From Anaerolineaceae bacterium UBA700 (GTDB lineage: Bacteria; Chloroflexota; Anaerolineae; Anaerolineales; Anaerolineaceae): a stretch of 22,480 nucleotides of DNA. The notes under the pieces are model-generated. The model was not told the DNA's origin. It searched no databases and saw only the letters and a program-made list of their open reading frames with translations. Positions 1 to 7,715 of this stretch are shown one piece after another; the first letter of the stretch is position 1; each line of letters begins with the position of its first letter. Location of the stretch: the NCBI GenBank assembly GCA_002298885.1, contig DBMK01000184.1:1-22480 (forward strand). Direction: 5' to 3'. The translations under genes were made by a program, and so were the position numbers.

Positions 1-25
1 TTTTGGGGCGCAAAGCGCCCCAAAA
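1..25. repeat. Perfect palindrome, possible terminator
   Basis: Arms 1-11 and 15-25 are perfectly complementary around an AAA loop, with a GC-rich core (GGGGCGC/GCGCCCC). It lies 17 bp past the stop of the methyltransferase, so it may form a 3'-end hairpin for that transcript. It has T before and A after the core on the plus strand, the reverse of a classic intrinsic terminator. It may extend beyond the window edge. Confidence 0.5.
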
Positions 26-42
26 TCGCCATTTAATATAAG

Positions 43-858
43 TTACTGGCGGACGCCGCAGATAGCCCAGGCGCGGGTCATGAGGGGGATCGATCCGTCG
101 ATGGCGGTGGGCAGGCCGTTCTGCAGGCGTTTGCGCAGGGCGGCGCGGCGCTCGCCGCTGAGCGTCCTGCAAAAGGTAGCCGCCGGCCCGGCACCGTTTA
201 GGAACGGCAGCCAGTAATCGTCGAAATTTTTGAACTCGAGCCAGACATCCAGCGGCTGAACGCTGATGTCGCCCAGGCCGGCGCTGCTGAACAGGTAGGT
301 CAGAGCGTCTGGGTTGCAGATGGAAAAGCGGCGGCCTTCGTCCAGATCGTAGGCGGAGGGGTCGACGGCCACGGCAGCGTTCCAGAAGTGGCGCAGCGGC
401 TGCATTTTTGCGCTGTAATCCCAGACGTACATGGCAATCATGCCGCCGGGGCGCACGGCGCGCTTCATTTCGGCCAGGGCATGCTCGCGTTGGGGCAGAA
501 AATTGAAAACCAGGCCGGAAACGGCGGCGTCGTAGGCGCCGGTCTCCACCGGCAGAGCCAGGGCGTCGCCGATATCGAAGCTGGCGCGTTCGTCGTCTAC
601 GAGCGCGCGGGTGTAGGTAATGAAATCCTTGGAGAGGTCCAGGCCTTTGACCGAAAATGGCTCGGCAATCTGCAAAATGGCTCGGCTCAAGGCGCCGGTG
701 CCGCAGCCGATATCCAGCCAGCTGATACCGGGCACAGGCGACAGCCATTTGATAAATTCGACTGCTGCCAGGCGGCTCCAGCGGCCGATATACGCATCGT
801 ACGTTTCTGCATTCTCCCAGGGGATCGATGATTTGGTTTGGATAGGTTGAGTGGACAT
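43..858 (-). CDS. SAM-dependent class I methyltransferase
   Basis: A 271-aa protein with a Rossmann-fold methyltransferase core of the Methyltransf_11/25 type. The SAM-binding motif I is LDIGCGTGALS (about residues 48-58). An acidic GLDLS follows at the end of strand 2, then a GDALALP motif for adenine contact, and a post-motif PGGMIAMYVWD typical of UbiE/small-molecule methyltransferases. The substrate cannot be read from the sequence. The start ATG at 858 is preceded by AGGAG at a 9-nt spacing, so translation is Shine-Dalgarno driven. The gene is monocistronic here. Its upstream region is strikingly AT-rich and contains an inverted repeat that may be an operator. The family call is firm and the specific role is unknown. 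Confidence 0.85.
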   Translation of the reverse strand: MSTQPIQTKSSIPWENAETYDAYIGRWSRLAAVEFIKWLSPVPGISWLDIGCGTGALSRAILQIAEPFSVKGLDLSKDFITYTRALVDDERASFDIGDALALPVETGAYDAAVSGLVFNFLPQREHALAEMKRAVRPGGMIAMYVWDYSAKMQPLRHFWNAAVAVDPSAYDLDEGRRFSICNPDALTYLFSSAGLGDISVQPLDVWLEFKNFDDYWLPFLNGAGPAATFCRTLSGERRAALRKRLQNGLPTAIDGSIPLMTRAWAICGVRQ

Positions 859-885
859 TTTTGGGATCTCCTGTGAAAAAATTTA

Positions 886-932
886 ATTGTCTCACAGTGT
901 CCATCAATGAGACAATGTTTATTTTACGTCAA
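886..932 (-). promoter_or_regulatory. Candidate promoter and operator of the methyltransferase gene
   Basis: A 9-bp inverted repeat ATTGTCTCA / TGAGACAAT (886-894 and 908-916, 13-nt spacer) lies 28-58 bp upstream of the methyltransferase start. On the minus strand a TTGACG (932-927) could act as -35, which would place the inverted repeat across the spacer and -10 region. The flanking DNA to about 1000 is very AT-rich. A TetR-like repressor site is plausible, but no regulator gene is adjacent and no clear -10 is seen, so this is tentative. Confidence 0.3.
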
Positions 933-1006
933 TAAGATTATATTTATCTTATTTATATGTATTTATATCTTAATACGTGAATAATTTCAATCTTTTTTGT
1001 CGACTT

Positions 1007-1141
1007 TTAAGAAAAAAAGATTATACGAGAGGTGGGGCCGTATTTACGCTTGAACTCGACCAGGCGGACGTATTTCTGCTCGCCGTAGGCCGCCCGGATG
1101 CCTGGCTTGTCCTTGTCGCCGCCGAGGAAATGGAACGCGGA
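1007..1141 (-). pseudogene. C-terminal remnant of a berberine-bridge-type FAD oxidase
   Basis: Read on the minus strand, 44 codons ending in TAA (1009-1007) include FHFLGGDKDKPGIRAAYGE followed by KYVRLVEFKRKYGPTSRI. This matches the conserved tail of FAD-linked (BBE-domain) oxidoreductases, where AAYG, a Leu-Val, KRKYDP and a terminal NLFRLNQN are usual. Here the DP has become GP and the terminal NLFRLNQN is lost. The reading frame runs into a stop (TGA) about 15 codons upstream of the recognisable part, with no start or FAD domain, so only a fragment remains. Recognition is from family memory, not a search. Confidence 0.5.
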
Positions 1142-1225
1142 ATTGTTTGAAATAATAGGCAAAAGACACCTATAATTAAGTACAAATCAGAAGGGAATGG
1201 CGATTTTAGTTGTTAAATTTTGGCA

Positions 1226-1310
1226 GTAACGACTGAAGTCGTCACTACAATGAAGACTGGTAAATTGTAGTGACGAATTCGCGAAGCACCCCTCATGGGT
1301 CAGTCGTTAC
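1226..1310. mobile_element. MITE-like palindromic element, 85 bp
   Basis: Terminal inverted repeats GTAACGACT (1226-1234) and AGTCGTTAC (1302-1310) enclose a second inner inverted repeat, GTCACTACAAT (1241-1251) and ATTGTAGTGAC (1264-1274). The nested arrangement and the lack of coding content resemble a non-autonomous miniature element or REP-type sequence. It lies between the oxidase remnant and the beta-helix gene, 43 bp before the latter's start. No target-site duplication is obvious. Confidence 0.55.
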
Positions 1311-1352
1311 GGCAGCTCCGAAGTGTGAACCTTATTCACGAATTCTTGGCAT

Positions 1353-3614
1353 ATGAAACTATACCGAAGAGCGATTCTTACTTTTATCCTCGTTGTCTGC
1401 CTGGCCTGGCCGGCTGCGGTGGTGGAGGCCAGCCCTGATCTGCCGGCGACGGACCTGCCGGTTGGGCCGGGATGCGTTGATACGACGATTAGCGAGGCGA
1501 TGTTGCATGCCGCCCCTGGCGACCGGCTGCTGATCGACAAGACGCAGACTTTTAATGAAAACATTACGATCTTCAAAGACGTGACCCTGCAGGGCGGCTA
1601 CTCGGGCTGCTCCACGCCGTCCGGCGACCGCTCGACGATCAGCGCCAAGAATCCGGGAGCCGTGATTACGATTAACCCGGGACATACGGTCACCTTGAAC
1701 AACCTGAACGTCACCCAGGGGAGCGGCGCGAGCGGCGGCGGCATCCAGTTCCAGGCAAATCCCACCACCGGCAGCCTGACTATGAACAACGTTGCCATTT
1801 TCGGTAACACGGCCGCGGACGGTGGCGGTGTGTGGCTGGGCAAAGGCACCCAGCTCACTGCCACCAACGTCAGCATTCACGACAATACTGCTACCGGCAG
1901 CGGCGGCGGCATCTACGCCGAGAGCAGCACGGTCACTTTGAACAATTCGAGCGTCAGTCTGAACACAGCCAGCACTTTGGGCGGCGGCATCCGCATGGTG
2001 GGAGGCCAGCTAGCCCTGCAGGCCAACTCAGTCCTCGACCACAACCAGGCCACAACGCTGCAGGGCGGGGGCATCGCCGCAACCGGAGCGGCCAACGTCA
2101 ACGTGAACAGCGCCACGCTCTCCTTTAATTCGGCCGGGACGGACGGCGGCGGGGTTTACCTGGACAGCGGCGTCCTGGATTTAAGAAGCTGGTGGAATAT
2201 AAACAACAACTCCGCTGCCGGCAGCGGAGGGGGAGTGGCGGTGGACGGAACGGGCCTGGCGCGCTTTTTTGCCACCGCGGTGAAGGACAGCCAGCTTGCA
2301 TCCAACCACGCCGGGGTTAACGGCGGGGGGCTGAACACCACCAATAATTCGACCGTCCAGATCTACGCCATCAATACCTTCGCAATCGCAATTACCAATA
2401 ATTCGGCCGCCGGCAACGGCGGGGCGTTCAATGCCAGCGCCGCGCCGGAGTTCGATGTGTGGGGCAAAATACAGGCTACGGGCAACATAGCGGTTGGCGA
2501 CGGCGGGGTGTGGTACCTGGGTAACGGAGCCTGGCTGTGGATGACCTCGTACGATACGGCCACCCGGTCCGACCGGCCGCAGATACAATCCAACCAGGCC
2601 CGGAATGGGGGCGCGGTTTACGTCGTCAACAGCCAGTATTTGAACTGGGAACAGGTCGATTTCGGCTCTTCTACCGCCGGCAACACGGCCACCTCCGGCA
2701 GCGGCGGCGCGGTCTATGCGGATTCCAGCATTATCACCGCCAAGAACTGCACTTTTGCGGGCAATGCGGCCAGCGCAGGCAGCGGCGGAGCCATTTATAT
2801 GAACAACGGCAGTGTTACGGCGAACAACTGCATCTTCAACGCCAACAAGGCCAGCCAGAACGGCGGAGGGATCGCCATTGCTGGGTCGGACCAGGCACCC
2901 TCCACCCTCACCATCGGCGTTATCTATCCCGACATCGTAACCACCGGGCAGCCCTCCAACGGCCCGGGGCTGGGGCAGGTGACCCCGGTGGGGGCCTGCC
3001 AGCCGGTGCGGAACGAGTGCAGCAGCTTCCACGACAACATTGCCGATGCGGATCATTCCGGAGACGGCAACGGCGGGGCTATCCACGCAACGAACACCAA
3101 CAGCATCGTCCAATTTTCTTACTTCCACGATAACCAGGCCGTCACCGGCGCGGCAACGTTTACTTCAGGCAATTCGACTCAACTGCTAAACAGCTTGATG
3201 CACCACAACACCGCCACCGGAGCCTCCGGAGCGGTGGTGCGGGGCGAAAGCGGCACGCTCAAGGTCTACCAGGTTACGATCGCCGACAACACCGGCACTG
3301 GCGCATCTGCCGGGCCGGCGGCCAGCTCGTCGGTCATCAACAGCATTTCCTGGGGGAACAGCGCCGGGGGATATGATGGGATTGGCGTGCACACGTGCAG
3401 CATTGGCACGACCGGGGGGGTAAACCTGGACCCCAAGTTTGTCGGCTTTGGGGATTACCATCTGCGCCGCGAATCGCCGGCAATCGACGCCTGCGCCAGC
3501 GGCCTGGGGATGGACCTGGATAACCATGTGCGGCCCTTTAACACGGAGTACGACATGGGTCCCTACGAGAACGACAACGCCTACTGGTTCGCCCCAGTGA
3601 TCCGGCGGGGATGA
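1353..3614 (+). CDS. Secreted Pmp-like right-handed beta-helix protein
   Basis: A 753-aa protein with an N-terminal signal peptide: basic KLYRR, hydrophobic residues 8-23, and probable cleavage after AVVEA near residue 26. About fifteen degenerate repeats follow, each centred on GG[GA][IVLF][YWH] with N-T-A or F-x-x-N rungs. This is the pattern of polymorphic outer-membrane-protein and parallel beta-helix repeats. The C-terminus (LDPKFVGFGDYHLRRESPAI, then DMGPYE) resembles choice-of-anchor Q domains, and the chain ends YWFAPVIRRG. No autotransporter barrel, LPXTG or clear transmembrane anchor is present. A surface or extracellular adhesin or glycan-contact role is plausible but not shown. 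No strong ribosome-binding site precedes ATG 1353. A terminator follows, so it is probably monocistronic. Confidence 0.8.
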   Translation: MKLYRRAILTFILVVCLAWPAAVVEASPDLPATDLPVGPGCVDTTISEAMLHAAPGDRLLIDKTQTFNENITIFKDVTLQGGYSGCSTPSGDRSTISAKNPGAVITINPGHTVTLNNLNVTQGSGASGGGIQFQANPTTGSLTMNNVAIFGNTAADGGGVWLGKGTQLTATNVSIHDNTATGSGGGIYAESSTVTLNNSSVSLNTASTLGGGIRMVGGQLALQANSVLDHNQATTLQGGGIAATGAANVNVNSATLSFNSAGTDGGGVYLDSGVLDLRSWWNINNNSAAGSGGGVAVDGTGLARFFATAVKDSQLASNHAGVNGGGLNTTNNSTVQIYAINTFAIAITNNSAAGNGGAFNASAAPEFDVWGKIQATGNIAVGDGGVWYLGNGAWLWMTSYDTATRSDRPQIQSNQARNGGAVYVVNSQYLNWEQVDFGSSTAGNTATSGSGGAVYADSSIITAKNCTFAGNAASAGSGGAIYMNNGSVTANNCIFNANKASQNGGGIAIAGSDQAPSTLTIGVIYPDIVTTGQPSNGPGLGQVTPVGACQPVRNECSSFHDNIADADHSGDGNGGAIHATNTNSIVQFSYFHDNQAVTGAATFTSGNSTQLLNSLMHHNTATGASGAVVRGESGTLKVYQVTIADNTGTGASAGPAASSSVINSISWGNSAGGYDGIGVHTCSIGTTGGVNLDPKFVGFGDYHLRRESPAIDACASGLGMDLDNHVRPFNTEYDMGPYENDNAYWFAPVIRRG

Positions 3615-3624
3615 ACCGAATGCC

Positions 3625-3662
3625 GGGACAGACAGTCCAACCGGCCTGTCTCTGCCCTTTTT
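3625..3662 (+). terminator. Intrinsic terminator after the beta-helix gene
   Basis: GGGACAGACAG and CTGTCTCTGCCC form an imperfect GC-rich stem with small bulges around the loop TCCAACCGGC, followed directly by a run of five T. It begins about 10 bp after the TGA stop at 3612-3614, the expected position for factor-independent termination on the plus strand. Confidence 0.7.
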
Positions 3663-3715
3663 ATTGATAAAATTAGACCAAAACAAGCGGGGGATAGCCT
3701 CCAGGAGTGCGTTTT

Positions 3716-4591
3716 ATGAACATTTACGGCGGGATAGAGGCAGGGGGAACCAAGTTCGTGTGCATGGTGGCGGGCGGCCCGGGAGACGTGCGGGCCGAGA
3801 CGCGTTTTCCGACCACCACGCCGGATGAAACGATCGGGCGAGCGATTGAATTCTTCCGCCAGTACCTGCCCTTGAAGGCAATTGGGGTGGCCTCTTTCGG
3901 TCCGGTGGACCTGAACCCAACCTCGCCAACTTACGGCTCGATCACGACCACGCCCAAACCCCACTGGGCCAACACCGACATCACCGGGCGGCTGAACGCG
4001 GCCCTCGACCTGCCGGTGGCGTTCGATACCGACGTGAACGGCGCGGCCCTGGCGGAGTACCGCTGGGGAGCGGCCCGGGACTGCGACCCGGTGCTGTACA
4101 TCACCATTGGGACCGGCATTGGGGGCGGCTGCCTGATCAACGGCAAGCCGATGCACGGCCTAGTGCACCCTGAGATGGGCCACATCCGCCTGCCACGGGA
4201 CCCAAAGGTGGACCCATACAGCGGTTTCTGTCCGTTCCACGGCGACTGCTTCGAGGGACTGGCGGCGGGACCCGCCATGCGCCTGCGCTGGGGGCAGCCG
4301 GCCGAAACGCTGCCGGCGGACCACCCCGGCTGGGAGCTGGAGGCGCATTACATCGCCCTGGCGCTTTCGGACCTGGTGTGCACGCTTTCGCCCAAGCGCA
4401 TCGTGCTCGGCGGCGGGGTGTTCGAGCACACCGGCCTGATCGAGCGGGTGCGGGTGCGCACCCAGGAGCTGCTCAACGGCTACGTCAAGTCGCCGGTGAT
4501 CCTGGAGCACATCGATGAATACATCGTGCGTCCCGGCCTGGGCGGGCGCTCCGGCGTGCTTGGGGCAATTGCGCTGGCAATGGAGATTTAA
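3716..4591 (+). CDS. ROK-family fructokinase
   Basis: A 291-aa sugar kinase of the ROK family, closest in motifs to ScrK/GmuE-type fructokinases (ATP + fructose to fructose 6-phosphate, cytosolic). The N-terminal phosphate loop is [10 protein letters not shown] (5-14). The catalytic aspartate lies in DTDVNGAAL (about D106), and a second ATP-binding motif is IGTGIGGG (131-138). The zinc site typical of ROK kinases is intact, with HPEMGHI followed by CPFHGDC (C172, H175, C178). LGGGVFEH and [11 protein letters not shown] complete the fold. ATG 3716 is chosen because AGGAG lies 8 nt upstream; the GTG at 3707 overlaps that site. No sugar transporter or regulator is adjacent. Its stop codon lies inside a palindrome shared with hisG. 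Confidence 0.88.
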   Translation: MNIYGGIEAGGTKFVCMVAGGPGDVRAETRFPTTTPDETIGRAIEFFRQYLPLKAIGVASFGPVDLNPTSPTYGSITTTPKPHWANTDITGRLNAALDLPVAFDTDVNGAALAEYRWGAARDCDPVLYITIGTGIGGGCLINGKPMHGLVHPEMGHIRLPRDPKVDPYSGFCPFHGDCFEGLAAGPAMRLRWGQPAETLPADHPGWELEAHYIALALSDLVCTLSPKRIVLGGGVFEHTGLIERVRVRTQELLNGYVKSPVILEHIDEYIVRPGLGGRSGVLGAIALAMEI

Positions 4592-4637
4592 TTAATGCAT
4601 GATCTGGCGGCGCAGCCGCCAGATCATGCATTAATTA
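4589..4637. terminator. Perfect 23-bp-stem palindrome between convergent genes
   Basis: Arms 4589-4611 and 4615-4637 are perfect inverted repeats with loop GCA. The outer triplets of the palindrome are the TAA stop codon of the fructokinase (4589-4591, plus) and the TAA stop codon of hisG (4637-4635, minus). It very likely serves as a shared bidirectional 3'-end hairpin. The GC-rich top (TCTGGCGGC) has no U tract after it, so it may work through Rho, or as an mRNA 3' stabiliser. Confidence 0.75.
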
Positions 4638-5663
4638 GGAGCGCTTGATTTTTTCTAACAGGGCTTCGAAATTCCGGGATACAGAATCAAAATAATAGTT
4701 CAACGAAGTCACAGTGATATCAGTGGCGCCGATGCGGCGCAAGTGGTCGACGGCGCGCGAGAGAGTTTTTTGCTCTACCACGATGGTCAGGGCGTACCAG
4801 TTCTCCTCGAGCAGAGTCTTTGAAAAGACCCGGGCAATGGTCGGGCCGCGGATGCCGGCCAGGCTTTTTTCTTTGAGCAGGTCGCGCAGGATGGCCTCGG
4901 GCGAGGCGCCCTGGATGTTGGCGGTGAGCGAGAGAAAGCCCCTGGCGCGCAGGGTGGCCTCGAAGCTCTCGACCACGATCCGGGTGGTCTCTAATTTGGC
5001 CGGGTCGGCCTGGAGGGCGCGGCGGTTGCCGATGAGGCAGGCCTGGGCCTGGAGGACAGTGCCGCCGTTCAGCTTTTTGAGCCGGTTCTCGCGCAGGGTG
5101 GTGCCGGTGGAAGTGATGTCGGCGATCATGTCAGCGTAGCCGATGCCGGGAGCGGCCTCAAGGGCGCCCTGGGCCTCGACCAGGGCGAAGTAGTAAATGC
5201 CCATGTCGTGCAGCCACTTTTTGGTCAGGTTGGGGTACTTGGTGGCGATGCGGATGACCTTGCCCTTTTCCTTGTACAGCAGGGTCAGCTCGGCCAGGTC
5301 CTCGATGTTGGAAACGTCCACCCAGCTTTCGGGCACAGCCAGGGCCAGCTCGCACTGGCCGAAGCCCAGGTTCTCGTAGATGATGATGGTATTGGAAAGC
5401 TCCTCGCCCTGCTCGCGCAGCACATCGTAGCCGGTGATGCCCAGGTCGACGCTGCCCTCGTCCACCTTGAGCAGAATGTCCGGGACGCGCTGGAACAGGA
5501 CGACCAGGCCGGGGATGGCGGGGATGGAGGCGACGTACTGGCGCTCGTTAGGGCGGTGCACGCGCAGCCCGGCGGCGGCCAGAAATTCGAGGGACGGCCG
5601 TTCCAGCTCGCCCTTGGAGGGCACCGCCAGGCGCATAGGTGGGGTTTTGGTTTCAGTCATCAT
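4635..5663 (-). CDS. hisG: ATP phosphoribosyltransferase, long form
   Basis: A 342-aa first enzyme of histidine biosynthesis (PRPP + ATP to phosphoribosyl-ATP). The catalytic core has RLAVPSKGEL near the start, DLGITGYD, RIATKYPNLT, and the PRPP-binding signature IADITSTGTTLREN (about 180-193). About 100 residues follow, including NWYALTIVVEQ and LRRIGATDITVTSLNYYF (about 288-324). These match the C-terminal ACT-like histidine-feedback domain of long-form HisG, so the protein should be self-sufficient. It is downstream of hisS and the HisZ-like gene, 78 bp after the latter's stop, and is probably the last gene of that transcript. Two tandem ATGs (5663, 5660) compete and neither has a strong ribosome-binding site. 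No other his biosynthetic gene is in the window. Confidence 0.92.
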   Translation of the reverse strand: MMTETKTPPMRLAVPSKGELERPSLEFLAAAGLRVHRPNERQYVASIPAIPGLVVLFQRVPDILLKVDEGSVDLGITGYDVLREQGEELSNTIIIYENLGFGQCELALAVPESWVDVSNIEDLAELTLLYKEKGKVIRIATKYPNLTKKWLHDMGIYYFALVEAQGALEAAPGIGYADMIADITSTGTTLRENRLKKLNGGTVLQAQACLIGNRRALQADPAKLETTRIVVESFEATLRARGFLSLTANIQGASPEAILRDLLKEKSLAGIRGPTIARVFSKTLLEENWYALTIVVEQKTLSRAVDHLRRIGATDITVTSLNYYFDSVSRNFEALLEKIKRS

Positions 5664-5685
5664 TCGGTCCGATTTTGGTTAATTT

Positions 5686-5759
5686 TCACCACAGAGTCAC
5701 CGAGGCACAGAGAAAAACTCTTTTATATTTTCAAGGTTTTCTCAGTGACTCTGTGGTGA
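5686..5759. repeat. Inverted repeat with CACAGAG words at the hisZ end
   Basis: TCACCACAGAGTCAC (5686-5700) and GTGACTCTGTGGTGA (5745-5759) are perfect 15-bp inverted repeats. The inner part holds further CACAGAG-like words. The right arm lies inside the 3' end of the HisZ-like gene, so the last residues S-P-Q-S-H derive from the repeat. The same word family recurs at 7318-7346 and, inverted, at 7687-7715. Confidence 0.65.
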
Positions 5760-7301
5760 TTCTTTTGCCTTCTTTAAAAACATAATTGCTTCTTCAACTG
5801 TCAATCGTTGCTCGGCGGAGGTGGACATGGTTTTGAGCAGCACTTGGCCGGTGGAGGCTTCGTCGGAGCCGATAACGGCGGCGAAGGGGATGCGCCGGTT
5901 GTTGGCGTGCTGCAGGTTGCTGGTAACGCTGCGCCCGCGCACGTCGATTTCGGCGGCCAGACCCTGGCGGCGGAAGACTTCGGCGGCGCGGATAGCGTCG
6001 CCGGCCTCCCGGGCGCTGACCGGGATGACCAGCACGTCGACCGCCGGCGGCTGCGCTTCGAGCAGGCCCTCGTCGGCCAGGGCCAGTTGGATGCGCTCCA
6101 CGCCGTACGAAAAGCCGCAGCCGGGCACGCTGCTGCGCCCGCCCAGGGTGAGGATCAGGTCGTCATAGCGCCCGCCGCCGCACAACTGGCGCTCGTCGCC
6201 GGGAGCGCCGTGATAGATCTCAAAGATCATGCCGGTGTAATACTGCAGGCCGCGGCTGAGCCCCAGGTCCAGGGTGATGCGGTCGGGGTCGAGGCCGTAA
6301 TGAGCCAGGGTCTCGAAAATGGCGCGCAGCTCGTGCAGCGGCTCCAGGCTGATGGAGTAGGCTTGCAGCAGGCGCTCGGCGCCCCGCAGCACCTCATCCG
6401 GGGCGCCGTTCAAAGTACACAGCTCGGACAGGAATTTGAGCGCCTGGTCCAGCCGGGGCGCCTGGCCGCGGCGGCGGATCTTGACCAGCAGGCGGCTGAC
6501 GATCTCGTCCGGCGAGCGGGCGCTGTCCAGCTCCACATCCATGCTTTTGAGCAGGTCCAATACCATGGCGCGCGCCGCCGGCTCGCCCAGACCGGCGAGC
6601 ACGGTTTCGAGCGGCAGGCCGGCGGCAGAGGGCTCGTCCGGCGCGGGCTGGGCGGCGAGGTCGAGCGAGGGGAAGACGACCGCCAGGCGCTCGAGCACGG
6701 CGGGAATGCCGCGGGTGCGGATGGTCTCGACGTTGGTGAGCAGGAAGTCGCGCAGGCGGATGTCAAGCTGGAGGCCTTCGAGGAAGCGGGAGAGGATGCC
6801 CACGTGGCCGACGACGAGCTGGTAGCGGGTGAGGCCCAGGGCGTCCAGGCCCTTGCAGGCCATGGCGATGATCTCGGCGTCGGCCATCGGCCCGGCGGCG
6901 CCGATCAGCTCGACGCCGGCCTGGGTGAACTGTCGGTGGACGCCGCGCTGGGGCTTCTCGTAGCGAAAGACCGGCCCGCTGTAGCTCAGGCGCACCGGCA
7001 GGGCGCTGCCCTGCATGGAATCGATGTAGGCGCGGATGACCGAGGCGGTCATCTCGGGTCGCAGACACAGCCGGCGGTTCTGGAAGGTGAAGTCGTACAG
7101 GCGGGCGATGATGTCCTCGCCGGCCTTGCGCAGGTAGAGGTCGGTGTGCTCGATCACCGGCACGTCCAGCGGGCGGTAGCCGAAGGCGCTGAAGGTGCGC
7201 CCCAGCCCGACCAGGATGCCCCGCCCGGCGGCGTACTCCTCCGGCAGCACGTCGTTCATGCCGCGAACTTTTTCCAGTTTTGTGCTCAGGCTTATTGGCA
7301 T
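5742..7301 (-). CDS. hisZ: HisZ / histidyl-tRNA synthetase-like paralogue
   Basis: A 519-aa class II synthetase-fold protein. It has the HisRS start KVRGMNDVLPEE, motif 2 with GPVFRYEKPQRGVHRQFTQA (about 109-128), then GVELIGAAGP and VGHVGILSRFLEGL, which are typical of HisZ, the regulatory subunit of short-form HisG. It also keeps the histidine-binding motif SRGLQYYTGMIFEIY (349-363), GGGRYDDL (375-382) and a C-terminal anticodon-binding-like domain (about 420-505), which many HisZ lack. It could be a HisZ or a catalytically competent second HisRS. About 100 residues between motif 2 and RGLQYYTG exceed the usual length. ATG 7301 is preferred over GTG 7325 because AAGG lies 5 nt upstream of it. 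The last residues come from an intergenic repeat. It sits between hisS and hisG on one strand. Confidence 0.75.
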   Translation of the reverse strand: MPISLSTKLEKVRGMNDVLPEEYAAGRGILVGLGRTFSAFGYRPLDVPVIEHTDLYLRKAGEDIIARLYDFTFQNRRLCLRPEMTASVIRAYIDSMQGSALPVRLSYSGPVFRYEKPQRGVHRQFTQAGVELIGAAGPMADAEIIAMACKGLDALGLTRYQLVVGHVGILSRFLEGLQLDIRLRDFLLTNVETIRTRGIPAVLERLAVVFPSLDLAAQPAPDEPSAAGLPLETVLAGLGEPAARAMVLDLLKSMDVELDSARSPDEIVSRLLVKIRRRGQAPRLDQALKFLSELCTLNGAPDEVLRGAERLLQAYSISLEPLHELRAIFETLAHYGLDPDRITLDLGLSRGLQYYTGMIFEIYHGAPGDERQLCGGGRYDDLILTLGGRSSVPGCGFSYGVERIQLALADEGLLEAQPPAVDVLVIPVSAREAGDAIRAAEVFRRQGLAAEIDVRGRSVTSNLQHANNRRIPFAAVIGSDEASTGQVLLKTMSTSAEQRLTVEEAIMFLKKAKESPQSH

Positions 7302-7317
7302 AATGACCTTTTTAATA

Positions 7318-7715
7318 TTCACCACGGAGACATTGAGACACAGAGTAAGACTTTAACCACTAATTTCGCGAATCGAAATACAAATTTCACTAATTGTTTA
7401 ATGAACTTCAATAAACCAATTGGGCAGTCCAAATTTCAGAACGCAAAACCCGACCTCACCCCCCGACCCCCTCTCCACGGGGTGGAGAGGGGAGCGCGCA
7501 CGGAGAATAGACGTGAGACGTTCTCTCCAGGTAGGAAATTTGGTTTCTCCCCCTCTCCACCCCGTGGAGAGGGGGTCGGGGGGTGAGGTCATGTTTTGGT
7601 CTCCAGTTTTCTGGATTACTCGATTAATTTGATTAAGTTCCAAAAAAATTCGCGTCATTGGTTTCCGTTCGTGTAATTTGCGGAATAAGTCTTTCTCCGT
7701 ATTCTCCGTGGTTTA
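7318..7715. repeat. Nested inverted-repeat intergenic region between hisS and hisZ
   Basis: This 411-bp gap has no gene but is organised as imperfect outer arms around an inner hairpin unit. The left arm (7318-7354) carries ACCACGGAGA and AAGACTT. The right arm (7687-7715) carries the same words inverted. Inside these are AATTTCGCGAAT-type words on the left (about 7360-7395) and AATTCGCG / TTCGTGTAATTTGCGG on the right (about 7646-7685). The right arm begins at the hisS stop codon. It is probably a dispersed repeat cluster folded into the hisS-hisZ mRNA. Confidence 0.6.
7453..7589. mobile_element. 137-bp inverted-repeat unit, MITE/REP-like
   Basis: The termini 7453-7478 and 7564-7589 are perfect 26-bp inverted repeats (ACCTCACCCCCCGACC then CCTCTCCAC). 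Each arm is itself a small hairpin: CTCTCCAC-GGG-GTGGAGAG on the left and CTCTCCACCCCGTGGAGAG on the right. With one indel the complementarity extends to about 42 bp around a central stretch of about 53 bp. A related single hairpin occurs at 20705-20757. Confidence 0.7.

Noticed and set aside
2181..3128. Minus-strand open frame of 315 codons opposite the beta-helix gene.
   Set aside because: It arises from the Gly-rich repeat codons of the plus-strand gene and has no start signal or domain.
5808..7586. Plus-strand open frame of 592 codons.
   Set aside because: It is antisense to the HisZ-like gene in GC-rich DNA, rich in Gly-Ala-Asp-Gln with no domain, and runs into the palindromic repeats. 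It is a coding shadow.
7453..7589. CRISPR-like repeat-spacer array.
   Set aside because: There are only two arms in inverted orientation, no direct repeats at regular spacing and no cas genes.
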